Shown here piece by piece: positions 50,601 to 63,385 of a stretch of DNA of 64,000 nt (its first letter is position 1; the number at the start of each line of letters is the position of its first letter). The stretch comes from Sympetrum striolatum (lineage: Eukaryota; Arthropoda; Insecta; Odonata; Libellulidae): positions 59,466,939-59,530,938 of the forward strand of contig OX388351.1 in NCBI GenBank assembly GCA_947579665.1, written 5' to 3'. The notes under the pieces are model-generated. The model was not told where the DNA came from and did not search any database. It saw only the letters and a program-made list of their open reading frames with translations. The translations under genes and the position numbers were made by a program.

Positions 50601-51170
50601 ACTTCAGATTTACCTTGGCAGTTTCTGTCACCTCCCTTCCATGTCATTCCTTCCTTCCTCTGCTTTTAATTGCACTGTTCTCAGTAGGTTATGGTACCCT
50701 TTGTGGGCACACTGGTACATTTCTTCTACCTCAAATTAATGTTTCACTCTGACCTCTCCCTTCATTTAATCTTCAAAGGACCTCTGTTTTCACTCCGACT
50801 GTCCATTTTAATCGTGTTTTCAATCAAATTCATTGTTTTGTCACTAATTACTAGAATAACCCTTACTGTGAAGTCCATATTTGTTTGATGAATTGAAGAC
50901 ATGAATGCCCATTACCATCTGTCTGAAATTCTCCATTAAGAATGTGCCGTTGTTGAGCTTTGTAATGAAATCATATTACAGTTACTTTAGAAAGATATTT
51001 CGTCGTCAGGGGATTCGCTCGACTCAGCAGGTACTTCACGAGAACTTTCCAGACTACCTTTGTTCCTCCCAATTTTGCGCTACGCATTTCATGAATTAAT
51101 CGGTATTTAAAGTGGTCTACAGTATCGCGAACCTCATCTACGAGCCGCTGCATCTCGGGTACTCAATTAA
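47660..51170. other. long AT-rich non-coding stretch
   Basis: About 3.5 kb. ORFs are all short and motif-free. No splice-bounded frame, repeat copy or RNA gene is recognised. Confidence 0.5.
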
Positions 51171-51179
51171 TCAAGTAAT

Positions 51180-51900
51180 TAAGACCCGCGCGCGGGGGGA
51201 GAGGAAGGCGACATTTTTCTTCGCGAACGGAACATGAAAAGCTGTTTACGGGGAAGATCATTTCACTCGGCGAGTCCTCCCTTTGTCTCGGACGAACTTT
51301 TCGCCAAGTCCGAAAAGCGCATTACGAAACGTTCCCATGCAAACGGACCCGATCCCAAATTGCTCCTCCGCAAAGAGAACGAAAATAATGGAGTGAAAAA
51401 AATCCCAGGGGCTTGATGATCGCGTCATTTATCTCCAAGGCGTGGCGACTCGTCCTCCTTGCATTCGACTTTTGCATTCCTCCAAGGGCTTTTTTTCGGG
51501 GCCCCTCCCTTTTCAACAATGCCCACAAAAGAGGCGGGGATTGCTTCAGTCGGTTTGGTTGTTGATGCCCATTGTTGCCCTCCCTCTTTCTCTGCGCCGC
51601 GTTCCGGATGCGGCGGCAAGGCGCGGCAACGCCATTTCGGCCTCGGCTTCCGTTAGGAGCGCGGTGGTGTGGGGAGGTTCCATCCGGTTCACGCCTCGAT
51701 CACGTCCCCAGCGATGTGGCCGATCCTCCCGGGGTTCCGCAGACGCCAAGTTCCCCGCTCTGGTCGGCCGGACGTTAATTAGGCTTCCCGTCTGAAATCG
51801 CTTTTTCATCCAGTCGTTTGCGTATCGGCGTGGACTTTTTGAGTTCTCTGACGGAGCGATCGGAGAATGGGCTGTCCGGAAGGATATTTGCCGTTTTTTT
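51180..51900. promoter_or_regulatory. CpG-rich island
   Basis: The second most GC-rich region, with CpG clusters at 51180-51210 and 51590-51780. Six overlapping ORFs on both strands (up to 124 codons) are a composition effect. Candidate promoter or enhancer; no donor as good as that at 33492 was found. Confidence 0.35.
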
Positions 51901-51919
51901 CCTCGTGATAAGGTCCTCA

Positions 51920-52945
51920 CCTAGGCTACGTTTGATAAACCAGTTCCTCAACTTAGACACTTAAAATTCAAATGTTTAGAATGAAAGTAAATTACGAAGA
52001 TTACGAAATTAACATTCATATTGAAATGAAAAATAAACGAAAGAAGGAATTGGATATGCATGAGAAAATATCTCAGAGGAAATTTTACCCGCGGCGTAGT
52101 TTCATGGCAAGTACAAGTCCGAAGTTCATTCTATGAAATAGAATTATGTCGCTTTTATTCTTGTTTTAAGTTGTCATTCTATTAGAATGGACGTGTTCAA
52201 TTACAGCGTAATATAAGAGAAAAATCCGTACTTTATTAGTCTATCACATCATTGAAATTAACAAAATGAAATCATTTTTAAGACATGATGAAGAAATGCT
52301 AATGTTTGGCTTTATATCAGTACAGGTTGATAGCTTGAATGTGTATTGAATTTTTCAAGTGTTGAAACTCGTGCAAAGTCAACTACAACTTATGGAATAT
52401 TTTTTCAGAGTATAGAAATATATCATGTCATAATTTCTTATGATATACCTATTATTTCCTATATTCATGTTCACTGATACATTTTATGGAATCACTTCTT
52501 AGGTGGTATAACATGGTGCTTGAATTTTTGCATTATTTCTTCTTTTGGTATACTTTCAATGTCCATCCTATTCTAACTTCTTAATACGTCTAAAATCCGT
52601 CATATACAGTGACGAATCAAGTAAAATCAAACCTTCTGTTGTTTTTCATATAGAAAATTAACGTGCTACCGTCGTTCTTAATTGCTATTTGAGTATATTT
52701 TTGTGTAGGAAGATCCTGCTGTATCTAAAATGTAACCATCACTTGTTTACCTGGCTACATTAATATCTTCCACGAGAATAATTGTACAATTTTTAAGGTT
52801 ACAAAAATAAGGTTATTAAAAAGTTATTTTCAAGAAACGAGGAAAATGAAGAAGATTGCGGCATACAAACTTTGCAATCATTCCTGGCTTTTTCCTTAGG
52901 CAGATAAGAATGAATATTTCAGTGAACCGGTAGGAAGTTGCGGTT
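51920..52945. other. AT-rich non-coding DNA
   Basis: Nothing recognisable. Confidence 0.5.
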
Positions 52946-52957
52946 GCTACCATACAC

Positions 52958-53286
52958 CACTGGTTCCCAACGTTTTAGCCACTGCGTACCGCTTGAAATT
53001 TTTTAGAAATTTTGGTGTACCAACAGTCCATTATTTTTTAGACACATATATTTACGATCGGAAAAGTGCCCAATAGCTTGTTTTACTTTAATAAAATTAC
53101 CGATAAAACTTCATATTTAATTACTAATGCCGTTGTATTTCGGTGTATTCAACCCTTTATCAAGACTACAATAAATATTCTTAGGTAAAGATTTTATAGA
53201 TTTCTTCATTTTTTCACCTACGTGTACCAGCTGAAACGTTCCCGCGTACCTCCAGTGGCATGCGTACCACCGGTTGGGAACCCCTG
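52958..53286. mobile_element. hAT-type MITE, 329 bp, complete
   Basis: The left end CACTGGTTCCCAACG and right end CCGGTTGGGAACCCCTG are imperfect inverted repeats; inner GCGTACCGC and GCGTACC blocks also mirror each other. The flanks CCATACAC (52950-52957) and CCATACAT (53287-53294) form an 8-bp TSD with one mismatch. No coding frame. It is a different family from the MITE at 42314. Confidence 0.88.
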
Positions 53287-53299
53287 CCATACATTGCGC

Positions 53300-56200
53300 G
53301 ATTTCGTTAATTCTTTTCCGGTAGGAGATTCCTTTCCCAGCATTTCAAGTATGTAAGGACGAGGTTCGTTTAAGGTCAAAACAATCTCCGGAACTTATTA
53401 TTTCTGTTTCTTCATTTTTTGTGTCAATAGCTTTTTCTGACCTCTGAAAATTTATATACACATGAAGACATTTTTTTTATATTTTCGCTGATGAAATAGT
53501 ACTGATCAAGATACTACATGGAGTAGAATTTGTGTCTAGGTAAATTCTAAGCTTGTACATTTCATTTAATGAGTCGTTAATGATGGAATTTTTTCTCATA
53601 TTACTTTCATCGTTCTATGATGCTATCTTCAACCTAAATTTTATGTCGATCGTAATGCAATTTACTGGAATATAATACTCGTATATTTGGGTTAAATTTC
53701 TACCATACTAAGAGGCACATCTAATGTCATAACTATCGGTGTAATTAAATTTCATTTTTCACATTATTTGTAGGATAATTGATAGGTATCAAAATAGTCA
53801 ATAATATCAATAACTTTGCGAAGTAAAAATTTGCGATAAATTTAAAAAAAATCTGTAATACAAGAAAAGATTGATTTCCATTGCATGTAAACAGTCTCAA
53901 TGCAATCATAGCATGGCATTTTGGCATTTAAACTAGCTGATTGTATACCCGTTATCACTCGAAGCATATTTTACAATAAAGCTAAGTTTTTTGCAAGTCC
54001 AAAAGTATTTACAGAGGCATGCCTTCATTCTGATTCACAGCAATCCATAGTAAAAATGTTTTGGAAGAGTTGGGTAAGTCCCACAAGAGATACACGTAGT
54101 ATGAAAGTTCTCTTTACTTTTTCCAAGCGACGGTATTATCTCAGCTTATTCTACGGTTTTTATTTTCCGAAAATTGGAATCCGATCGATCGAGAGATCAC
54201 GATTGATTTATCACCACTTTGGATGCACACCGGTTTCCGCTAATTATGGTCGTTGTCGAAAAGTTTCTTTTTTCGCCGCAGTCGGCTTGATTGCGCTTCT
54301 GGAAAACAGACTAGAATCGCATTTCGCAACTCCAAAAGCAGGGGCTCCGTGTTCTTTTTTTGCCCAACCGATTCGCCGTGATCGAATAAAAATGGTGACC
54401 AAATGGATTCGCGAGAGGATGGATGGTCAATCGGGGATTCATTAGCCGATTTTAGTGGGTTCTATTGGGGAGTTAACTTAATCTTGGGTCGGAAAATCGA
54501 CTTTTTCCCTTCATGAAAACACATGAAGACTGCTCTCGTGCATGCCTGAAATTGTGTCCGGTGTTCAGGGTTGTGTACCTCAGAGCATCTGGCGTAAGAC
54601 CACAAGTAAGCTCTTGGTGAGTTGTAAACTGGCGGGATGTTCTTAATCTTTTCTTATGTTTCTCTTTGCGCACGCTTCATTTTGAGTCGTATTTGAATGT
54701 ATTATTTGAATGAATGGTATTAGGTTTATGTATTATATTTCTTACTTTGTTGACAAAGTTCTTGCCCCAATGTTATGAGTATATGACGGCGTTAGGGTTC
54801 CATAATTTTTCTCGGTTTTAGGGTATTTTTGTTCTATTTGACTCTTACCTCATATTTTCTTGTCTGGTTGTCTGGAAGTTCTCTTTGTCGACATCTTAGG
54901 TAGAAGGATAGCTGGCTTCGATTAATTATTAAGTATTGTTTTAACATTGTAATAACTTCAATTAAGATCGAAGGTAGGAAATGCAAAGGCTACTGTCAAG
55001 CGAGGATTGGAAGCGAGATTTATATGCAAAGCTGTTTTTATACAGCTTTCTTTCTTGCTAAATTGTAGCACTAAGATATTAAGAAAATGGAATTCGGAAC
55101 CACTTATTGGTCGAGTTAGATCAGCTATCACTCTTACAAAAATGACCAGTGCAGTTTTCAGGTGATCAAAGTACGAATACTCCGGTTGAATTTCAGCTGG
55201 ATTTTTTTTAGAGTATGACGTATTCATGGTTTCGCAAAGGGAAGAGTTCGGAGAGAGTAAATGTGAGTTACTGCGACGGACTCAGGTGTGGAATGGAGAC
55301 CAAAATCGTAGTTCCTCTTCATTCAGTTAGTCCCGATACGAACTCGCTGGTTTCTATTTTCCGCGCTATTTTTTCAGAGGCTTTGGAAGCTCTTTCAATT
55401 CCGCTTCCGAGCGTAAATATGCCCTCGTATCTTCTCTTCCCCTCTCTGCGGAAATCCGCTGATATTATGGCCGGTGCGGTCGAAACTCTTTCAGGTTTAC
55501 CATTTTCCATATCAAAGCGTGACGCGCGCTCTTTCTCCGTTTTTGTGTCAACCTTGGGCCGAAAGCCATAACACTAGCCGTTGATAATAACGTGCCACTT
55601 GTATGTCAAAACATGCAGCGGCCAAACTTAGGCGCAAAAGCGGAATCGTTCGGATGCTGATCTATGGCGGATGAGCTAATTTTTCCCATCAAGTATCAGA
55701 GAAGGTTATGAAATCGATGGAGTTAATAGTAGATGTAATTAACTTCTTTTTTCTCGATCTGGATCTTTAAAGTTTTATACTTTATTTCATTTATCCAGGA
55801 AGAAGTTTAATTTTGGATCGGAGACGTTAGGAAGCGTAAATAAGGACAAAACATGGGATCGATCTCGGTGTTTGCTTTGGTGGCGTTGTGTAGTTACTCC
55901 TAAGTATTTCCGCTTTGGTTTTAGCTATTTTTCAGTATCATGCATCGATTCCACAAGTTCTAAAACTCAATTTTTCCCCATTGGCTTAGTATTCAGATGT
56001 GCGTGTGTAGGTTTGGCTTGAGTTTCATATTTCAAACAATTTATCATAAAGAAGAAATTTAACCAGCGAAAATGAAATGAAGGAAAAAGAAACTAGTTCA
56101 GCTGCTCCGGTACAAATATATTAAATAGCTTTAAGACTGTAATTAAGCTATTGATTATCCTATGTCATTCATTCACGGCAAGCATGATCATGTAATCACG

Positions 56201-57300
56201 CTGGGTATACAAAATTGAAATTTTAATGCATCAGCCGTTTGATTTTTAGAATTGCTTATTATATCCTTCCTATACTAGCTGACGGAGGAGTTTTACAGCA
56301 GGAATTTTATTTTGTCTAAATCTATTTTATGTGATATATGTGATTTGAAACTTACATCCCAAAGCAAAAATTATGTTTGAGCAATAAATATTTATACTTG
56401 TCCGCTTTCTGTGGTCGTATTCAAATTTATTTTAACTGATTTTACTGTGGGTGTACAAACCACAAGCGTATAGATACAATTATAGCTATCATCAAGTTTA
56501 TACTGTAATCGGAATATGGCTCACATTGAATCAGTCCTCGATCATGCATTCGTGTTACTTTTCGAGCTATGTACATATTTTCTCTCCAATCCTTTGGTCG
56601 TATTCATGAATGTTACCGCCTCAAAGCACGATAAGGAATCCAAACGTCTCGCTCCCTTTGTAAGTTTCCGTCTTCCTTTTAATTTTGATGTCGTTTCCTC
56701 CAGGAAGTCACTAACAGTCGTGGGCCAACCTTCATGGCTGCTAAATGACAGTTAAAAACGTCCTCTATTACCATTTAGAGCACTAAAAGTGTATCAATCA
56801 AGCTGAAAGACGAGATTGCCGCTATCGCTGGGCGTTATCGAGGAACTGTGAGTGTTTCATATCTCTGCGTATTTAACGACTTCTCTGATCCCGTTAGGAA
56901 GTTGACTTTTCCTTTTATTGCGCGGATCGCGCCTTGCTTACAAGTCGCTCTACTCCTCCAGCGACGCCCCAGAAATGCAATTTGCATAAACATTTCAGTC
57001 TCACTCCACTCAATATTTGATCCATATCTTGGATCTTTCTTCGCCGATCACAGGAACTGTACATTACAGGAAATTCCGCATAAGTGACGCAATGTATGTA
57101 TTTGAATTCCTCCTCTCCTAGTGTCTGCCTTGCACAACTATTTACTATAAAAAACAAGATATAGATTAATTTCGTTCTATGGGGCGTAGATTATCAGTAA
57201 TCGATTCGCAGTATCTATGGTAAGATTCAAGACGTATACGTATTTTCATCAAAATTTTCATATCTTTACCTCTCGTCTCTGAAATGTGGATGCTCGTAGA
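53300..57300. other. non-coding DNA, mixed composition
   Basis: Holds the longest ORF in the window (53921-54445, 174 codons, plus) and a 118-codon ORF at 55215-55571. Neither shows a recognisable domain, signal peptide or biased codon pattern, and neither is called a gene. Confidence 0.4.
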
Positions 57301-57573
57301 TAGGTTTATCTTTGATAGGATATCTCATGTTAGCTTCACTCAAAAGTTGCGGTTCAGATTTAGTATTAAATCTCCCAAATGGAAAAGAATTTCTCGTAGA
57401 ATTCTGTAAGCATAGAATACTATTATTTTTTATTCAAGGGCATCTTTTTTCATTTTATACAAATGTTTGGTTGCATTTCAATGCTGCTTTGTTGATATTT
57501 ATAAATGTTTATTTCAATATGTTGTTGTAAGATTCATTGTAATTGGTTAAAATGACTCTTAATGAATCAAATT

Positions 57574-57594
57574 TAAATAAATAAATAAATAAAT
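57574..57594 (+). repeat. (AAAT)n run, possible LINE tail
   Basis: Five AAAT units follow an AT-rich stretch. This could be the 3' tail of an otherwise unrecognisable LINE on the plus strand, or a simple repeat. Confidence 0.5.
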
Positions 57595-57599
57595 TTATC

Positions 57600-58085
57600 C
57601 ATCTTTAAATGTAAGATAAGCTGAGCTACGAGAATAGGAAAAATTTGGACAAAGTGCATTGCATTCTTCTGCATGTGTGCTATTATCGGATCATATATAA
57701 CATTTTCACGGGTATGATCACTGGTGCTGTAGAGCATTAACTGGTCGAAATCAAGCTTACGTATTCAAATTTATCTGCACGCGTTTCGTCCATTAGCTTT
57801 TCTCTGGAAAAATCTGCACGAGATCTGTTTTTCTAATTTTGCTTTGAATCCGAGTGGTGTTAATGGCGTAAATGTTGGCAATGTGCGAAAGAATATTCGC
57901 GGCTCATTGAATACTTAGTACGTAGGTTCGATCAAGATGTTGGATTATCGTATATATCTCATTGCATTAAACCCTCTCGTCCTTGGTTTACGTAAATGTC
58001 ACGAGTTTATACTCGGCAGTCTGAAGTCTTGGAAACAGGAAACCTTCTGAAATGAAAAACATTTTGTGACTCCGACAATGTATAT
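57600..58085. other. non-coding DNA
   Basis: Nothing recognisable. Confidence 0.4.
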
Positions 58086-58091
58086 TTCTAT

Positions 58092-58118
58092 CGACCGGTT
58101 TCGTCAACGTATCTTCAG
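58092..58118 (-). other. intact hammerhead-like core motif
   Basis: On the minus strand it reads CTGAAGATACGTTGACGAAA followed by CCGGTCG. The letters CUGAAGA, GAAAC and GUC match the hammerhead core and cleavage triplet, and the same block order occurs at 5849-5880. Here stem II is poor (CGT/ACG at most) and stem I is not evident, apart from distal TCCGA/TCGGA complementarity. It is probably a decayed copy of the same repeat class. Confidence 0.3.
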
Positions 58119-58129
58119 TATGTTCGGAA

Positions 58130-60460
58130 GATTTTATTCATATGTCAATTATTAAAGCTGAGGAAAAAGAACGGTTCTATTTATATTTTTATCAGTAATT
58201 CATGATTCTGGTAAATAATGAATATTATCATGAAATTATTTCGCATTTAGGCTTGCAGGATGAATAAGGTAAATTATCAATGCTAGGCTATCTTTGAAAA
58301 GTGATTGGAAATAAATCAAAATTTTAGCAGTTCAAAATTGTAAAACAAAATGCGAATCCTATTTTTTATGATTCGGAAAATTTCTACAGCTTTGATACAT
58401 TTTCAAAGAAAATAATAGTTCAAATTGATTACTTTATATAGCAATATTATTTCATTAGCAGCAATATATATCTTCTTATTTTTTCCTTCGTGAATTTTAT
58501 CGCTTGAACAAGAGAAAAAAATCCCTAAACTCATTACCCTAGTCGTATATTGAAGTTAATGATTCATTCAGGGAGCTTTTATCCAAACATATGTTATCTG
58601 CTTTGTATAACTTTCCGAGAGATTGGTCTCTGTAGTTATTTTGAGATCGAAGGACGATTTAAAATGCAAAGTAAGAGCGGAGTCTCTCGCCTGGTGCTCA
58701 TAGGTGTTTGTCTATTCCTCGTGGAAGCGTGTTTCCCAACTTCGCTGCCATTTTGACGTTGTTTACACTTCGCTTCTAGCTGATGATGATCATCGCGTAA
58801 TTGTGATTCCGTGTTCCGCGCAGTTCAGCACTCGGCCCGTAAAATATGGCTCCCCCTGACACCGTTTCACATCGGATTTTTCCCGATTGTTTTTGAGAAC
58901 TCCAGAACATTTTATCCTCATCGCGTGTAGAAGAAATGATCAGAAATTTTCCGGAAACTATTTTTTAAACTGAATATAGTGTCTCGAGTAAGAATGTGCT
59001 GTAATCTTGCCTTTCTAAGCGAGTAATGTGGCATGCATTTCTTCTTACTTTTAAGACGAGTAAGGAATTTAAGAGGAAATATAATAGAATGAACGCATAT
59101 TATTTTCACCTCATCGTATGATGATTTGCTTAAAATATCACCGTTGGCGACTAATTCTTAAGTCTTAGTATGTGTAACTGCCGGTGCATGTTTGCCTTAA
59201 ACTTGAGAAACAGGTAGATGTAAACCTTTGGCGTGTTATTATATGTGGAAGTCGTGCAGATGTTGAGCCTTTTATTATTGTTATGAACTTCGTTACAGTA
59301 GACCTATTGTCATCAGAGGATGCTACGTCAACACACGTAGCTGCTCTGTGTTTAAAAAGACGGTAACGTTATAATATAGTAATTGGTAGTATAGTAGATG
59401 TTGATTTTTTATATTCTCTGAATCTATTATTTGGGAAAATAGCAAAATTTTTCTCTTTGAAACTTGTCCCCTAAACGTCGAATATGAAGCGAGTTTCTGC
59501 TTTCTCTCTTTCCGCTAGAGGTAATTTAATTTTAAGGAAGAATATGTCTAAGAATGAACGATTTTTGATGGACAACTTTATCTAGTTATATTCAGAATAG
59601 ACCGTTATACGGTTGGTTTTTTCAATCCCTAACATTTCAAATCCTCAAACATCGCTGTAATTGATATTCTAGGATCATGGACTGTGTGATGCTGTTTTTT
59701 TCGAGAAACGTATTTCTTCATATTTGCCATTACCTCGATTTCCGAAAATCATGAACTACATTTCGAAGATTCTTTTGAATTTTGATGAATATTTGCTATT
59801 TTGTTTTCTTATTACATTGATTACGCGGAGGTAACATTTTGGCATCTCTACAATATTTTTTCGAGAGAAAATGTTGTATTTTACTCGGGCAAAGCAGCAT
59901 ATTTCAGCCGGTACTCTATAATTACGGCGCATGGATTAATTTTCTCCATCTGGAAGGGTCGGGTAGTAGAATCGATCGATATAATTTTCTCGTTTGGCAA
60001 ATTTCCCCTCCGCTCCCTTATTATTTCTGATTGATGCCCCCGTAATACAACACCCGTTGCCCACCCCATCGGCTGATTTCTTCCTTTTCGTAGCTGTCAG
60101 GATTCGTCAGCGCGAGTGTCCATCCGTTTGCCCGTCCCGCTCCAACCGATTGTCTATCTGCCCAGCATATGCCCATTCATTATACATTTTGTTAATGAAT
60201 ATTCATTTGTCCCCTCCGCATTCCGCCCTCCCCGATTCTGCATTATTTACAGCAGTCGCCCGGACGAACGCCAACAAAATACGTCGATGAAAATATTCCG
60301 TAATGCTCGTTCTGCGATTTTTACAGCGATGTTAAACTCATATAGACTCGATCATTCCCGGTTTACTATCAAATTTAAACACTATACTTAGCGCGTTTGT
60401 AACTACAGATTTTTCCGATGACGAATTTTAATCATTTAAGGCGTCCCTGATGATTTGGTT
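58130..60460. other. AT-rich non-coding DNA
   Basis: No supported gene. 58650-58900 and 60050-60290 are slightly GC-richer with chance ORFs. Confidence 0.45.
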
Positions 60461-60472
60461 CGAGAAACTTAC

Positions 60473-60777
60473 GTGGGTTTTTGTTAAGACCTGTATATTG
60501 ATGAATTCGATTTTATTTACTTTACTTTGCACTTTTTGTAGTGGTTTTATTTACTTTTCCTCCAAAATTTCCACTTATGGATATTTAAAGGAGAGATATT
60601 TGCAATAGAAAGACACTTTCATGACCATTCCCTAAGCAGAAAAATCCGGTTAGCCGGGATTCGAACCTGGTACCTTGAAGTAGTGCTAACTATTCCGCCA
60701 TCGCGACCGGTATATTATTCAATGTAGTATTTTTTATAAATTTTACATACAATATACAGGTCTTAACAAAAACCCAC
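60473..60777. mobile_element. 305-bp element with perfect 28-bp terminal inverted repeats
   Basis: Begins GTGGGTTTTTGTTAAGACCT (28-bp arm to 60500) and ends with the exact reverse complement (60750-60777). Both sides carry TTAC (60469-60472 and 60778-60781). Its interior holds a tRNA-like segment. It could be a MITE with a 4-bp TSD, but the neighbouring partial copy makes other origins possible. Confidence 0.6.
60646..60710 (-). repeat. tRNA-like segment inside the TIR element
   Basis: On the minus strand it starts CCGGTCGCGATGGCGGAATA and has A-box-like TAGTTAGCAC. The T-arm CCAGG-TTCGAAT-CCCGG (60670-60654) is perfect, and the end CTAACCGG partly pairs with the start. A run of five T follows (60644-60640 on this strand), a Pol III terminator. 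At 65 nt it is too short for an intact tRNA, so a SINE head or tRNA pseudogene. Confidence 0.6.
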
Positions 60778-60781
60778 TTAC

Positions 60782-61055
60782 GTGGGTTTTTGTTAAGACC
60801 TGTATATTGATGAATTCGATTTTATTTACTTTACTTTGCACTTTTTGTAGTGGTTTTATTTACTTTTCCTCCAAAATTTCCACTTATGGATATTTAAAGG
60901 AGAGATATTTGCAATAGAAAGACACTTTCATGACCATTCCCTAAGCAGAAAAATCCGGTTAGCCGGGATTCGAACCTGGTACCTTGAAGTAGTGCTAACT
61001 ATTCCGCCATCGCGACCGGTATATTATTCAATGTAGTATTTTTTATAAATTTTAC
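60782..61055. mobile_element. second, right-truncated copy of the TIR element
   Basis: Identical to 60473-60746 across the whole length, as far as I can read, but ends at 61055 without the right inverted repeat. Together with the first copy it gives a 280-bp direct repeat (60467-60746 and 60776-61055). Confidence 0.9.
60955..61019 (-). repeat. tRNA-like segment, duplicate
   Basis: Exact duplicate of 60646-60710, shifted by 309 bp. Confidence 0.6.
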
Positions 61056-61059
61056 TTTA

Positions 61060-61985
61060 TTTACTTTGTTCTATTTTGGCTTTATCGTTGTTTGACGTAT
61101 TATTTATTACACCCATAAATTATAACAAAACATTGTTGGGCTCCCTTTTTGTGTTAAATAAATAAGCGGGATTATTTGTAGGATTGGAACGCGCCGATGA
61201 AGCTTTCCCCCCTTTATTACATAGAATACCGGGATTCAAATTATATATTCAACCCGAATGACACATTTCGAAGGGCAGCGAACGGTCGGATTTCTTTAAT
61301 TTTTCAGTCTCCGCGTGTCGTTCCATCTCATTTCAAATGTGCTCTGCAGTCGGGTGTTAATGAGCATTTTGCAGGTCTGGCGCAAAGGTTCCACAGGGAT
61401 TTCTGTGTGACCTACGCGATCTAAATATTGTTACGAAACTGCGATATTGTTTCACGCGTTTAATGAGGATTGCACTATTAAAATTACGTCGCGCGCGAAA
61501 GATTCTACATTGCTCCATAATGCATTATTTGCATCATAATTTACCGTGAGTTTCGAAATGGTGGGAATCATACAATTTTTTCTATTTAATTGGCCGTTTG
61601 CACGCTGTATGGATTTTTCTTTTTATCCCGTTTGAGGTCTCGAAAATTTTCGTTGTTGAAATATATGCGTAGCAGATTGAGCCCTAGCTTGTTCAGAAAG
61701 AACCAAGTTTGTCGTGGAAGCTGTTGTTCTGATTGAAAATGATCACCTATTCACCATGAGTCTTGAGTACTAATTCTTTGGAAACAGTCTTCGATGAAAT
61801 TTCGATCGTTTGGCTATTAGATCAGCCATTGGATCCGTAAAAAATGCGGGATAATGCGTTTTAAATACTAATATTTCTGGTAAGTAACTAAAAAATACTT
61901 CATGAAACAGTAATCTGGCTTTTATTTGGAAAATTTTGAGCGATCTTTTTTAAAAGTTATTCTTAAGGTCAAGCTAAAATAAGCA
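61060..61985. other. non-coding DNA
   Basis: 61180-61600 is slightly CpG-richer; no supported feature. Confidence 0.4.
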
Positions 61986-61996
61986 TTACCTAAACA

Positions 61997-62041
61997 GGAT
62001 TCGAATCCGAGCCTCGGCGTTGATACGCTAATATGCTAACC
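61997..62041 (-). repeat. tRNA-like remnant
   Basis: On the minus strand GGTTAGCATATTAGCG (A-box-like, 62041-62026) precedes GGATTCGAATCC (B box, 62008-61997). The A-B spacing is shorter than in tRNAs, and the acceptor stem is not clear. A decayed SINE head is likely. Confidence 0.4.
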
Positions 62042-62469
62042 TCAGCGCACAGTAATTCTTTTTAAAAGGATGTTATATCTAAACTATTGCTTGCATTAAG
62101 CAGTTGAATCTGGGGACACGCTGGACTGTCATTTGCAAGAAAGAATCACGTTTTACCGCTCATGCATCATGATCATTAATTTCGTTTGGCCATTATACAT
62201 TTCGTCATAAATACAAGCAGAGCTAACTTGTGAAGACTCATTTCAAGGGTCAATTTTCCATTCTTAAAGATTAAACGACTTTCCTATTTATAATAAAGTA
62301 CTAGTTCATTGTAATATATCCTTGTTGAAACCCAGCCCTGAGTGGTCGAGTCAGACCATGGATGGAGAAACAGAAAAACGAACGGAGTAATTGAACGGAC
62401 ATTCTGGTCTCATATTGACCGCGGAGCCGCGGAACCTCAGCTATAAATAATACACCTTTTCCCACCCAC

Positions 62470-62780
62470 CGATGTCTTCTCCGTCACTGTCCGACCCTGT
62501 CAGCCTGACCAGCCGTGATGAGTGTCTCCCCTGTGTTTGTCCGCCTGTCTGCCCCGCCCATCGATTCTTCCCACGGTCCTGGCTTTGTGGAGGTTTCGGG
62601 GGTGGGAACGTGAGGGATGCGATGTGGGAAATATAGGGAACGGGTTGGAATTTTGCGGACGCCGAAAGGAGCGGCAGAAACCACGTGTCCGAACACGCGA
62701 GACTATATGTCGCCTGCGAAGTAATGCGACGCCCATTAGGGCAACGACTGGAGGTCCGGTTGGTTGATTCGGGTGTCCCG
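62470..62780. promoter_or_regulatory. GC-rich patch with upstream TATAAATA
   Basis: TATAAATA at 62442-62449 precedes a GC-rich stretch, but the nearest initiator-like TCACT (62484) is farther than the usual ~30 bp. A weak promoter candidate; overlapping ORFs on both strands are not convincing. Confidence 0.2.
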
Positions 62781-63372
62781 AGGAACTGTTACTATTATAG
62801 CCATAGTAGAGATCGTGAGTGGAAATTTTCGCCCTTGCCCTCAAGAGGGGTAATTGCTCTCTCTTTACCCAGAATGATCTTCGAGAAATTTGTCCGCATT
62901 AATACAGCAAAATGGGTAGCTCTTCATACCATTGGTAGTATATGACGAAAATGAATCCCATTATTTATTATAGTACGGCATAGTAATAATAATAATAAAT
63001 CGTCTTTATTTAGGCGAGATTTAGACTTAAAAGTCTCTTCTTCCATCTAACTCATCGTCATTAATTATAAAATAAGAAGTAGAAACAATTTTTTAAGCTA
63101 AATTATTAGAATATTTTTTTAAAGCTAAACTATTAGAAGAATTGTGGATGTAAAAAACCTAAGAGATTCTTAGGGAAAAATCCACAGCAGGAAAACACCC
63201 ACAAGGAAGGGGGGTGTGAAAAACCTGCGCAAACCTACCGATAGAAATAGCTAAAAGATAAGAAAAGAGAAAAACATTCAAAAATAAATACATTACCAAT
63301 AATCACTTACATGCGATACATAAATAAAAATCAGTTCTCATTAAAAAAAAGAGATAGCAATAAACATAAAAA

Positions 63373-63385
63373 TAACATAAAAAAA
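63373..63385. repeat. target-site duplication of the nested SINE (left)
   Basis: TAACATAAAAAAA, repeated exactly at 63513-63525. Confidence 0.9.

Noticed and set aside
55215..55571. 118-codon ORF
   Set aside because: No domain or splice context; a 63-codon ORF runs antisense inside it.
60467..61055. LTR retrotransposon with 280-bp LTRs
   Set aside because: Only 29 bp separate the repeats, there is no internal region, and the joint is an inverted copy of the repeat's own end.
62442..62490. Classical TATA promoter
   Set aside because: TATAAATA is present, but the initiator-like site is about 44 bp downstream rather than about 30, and no exon follows.
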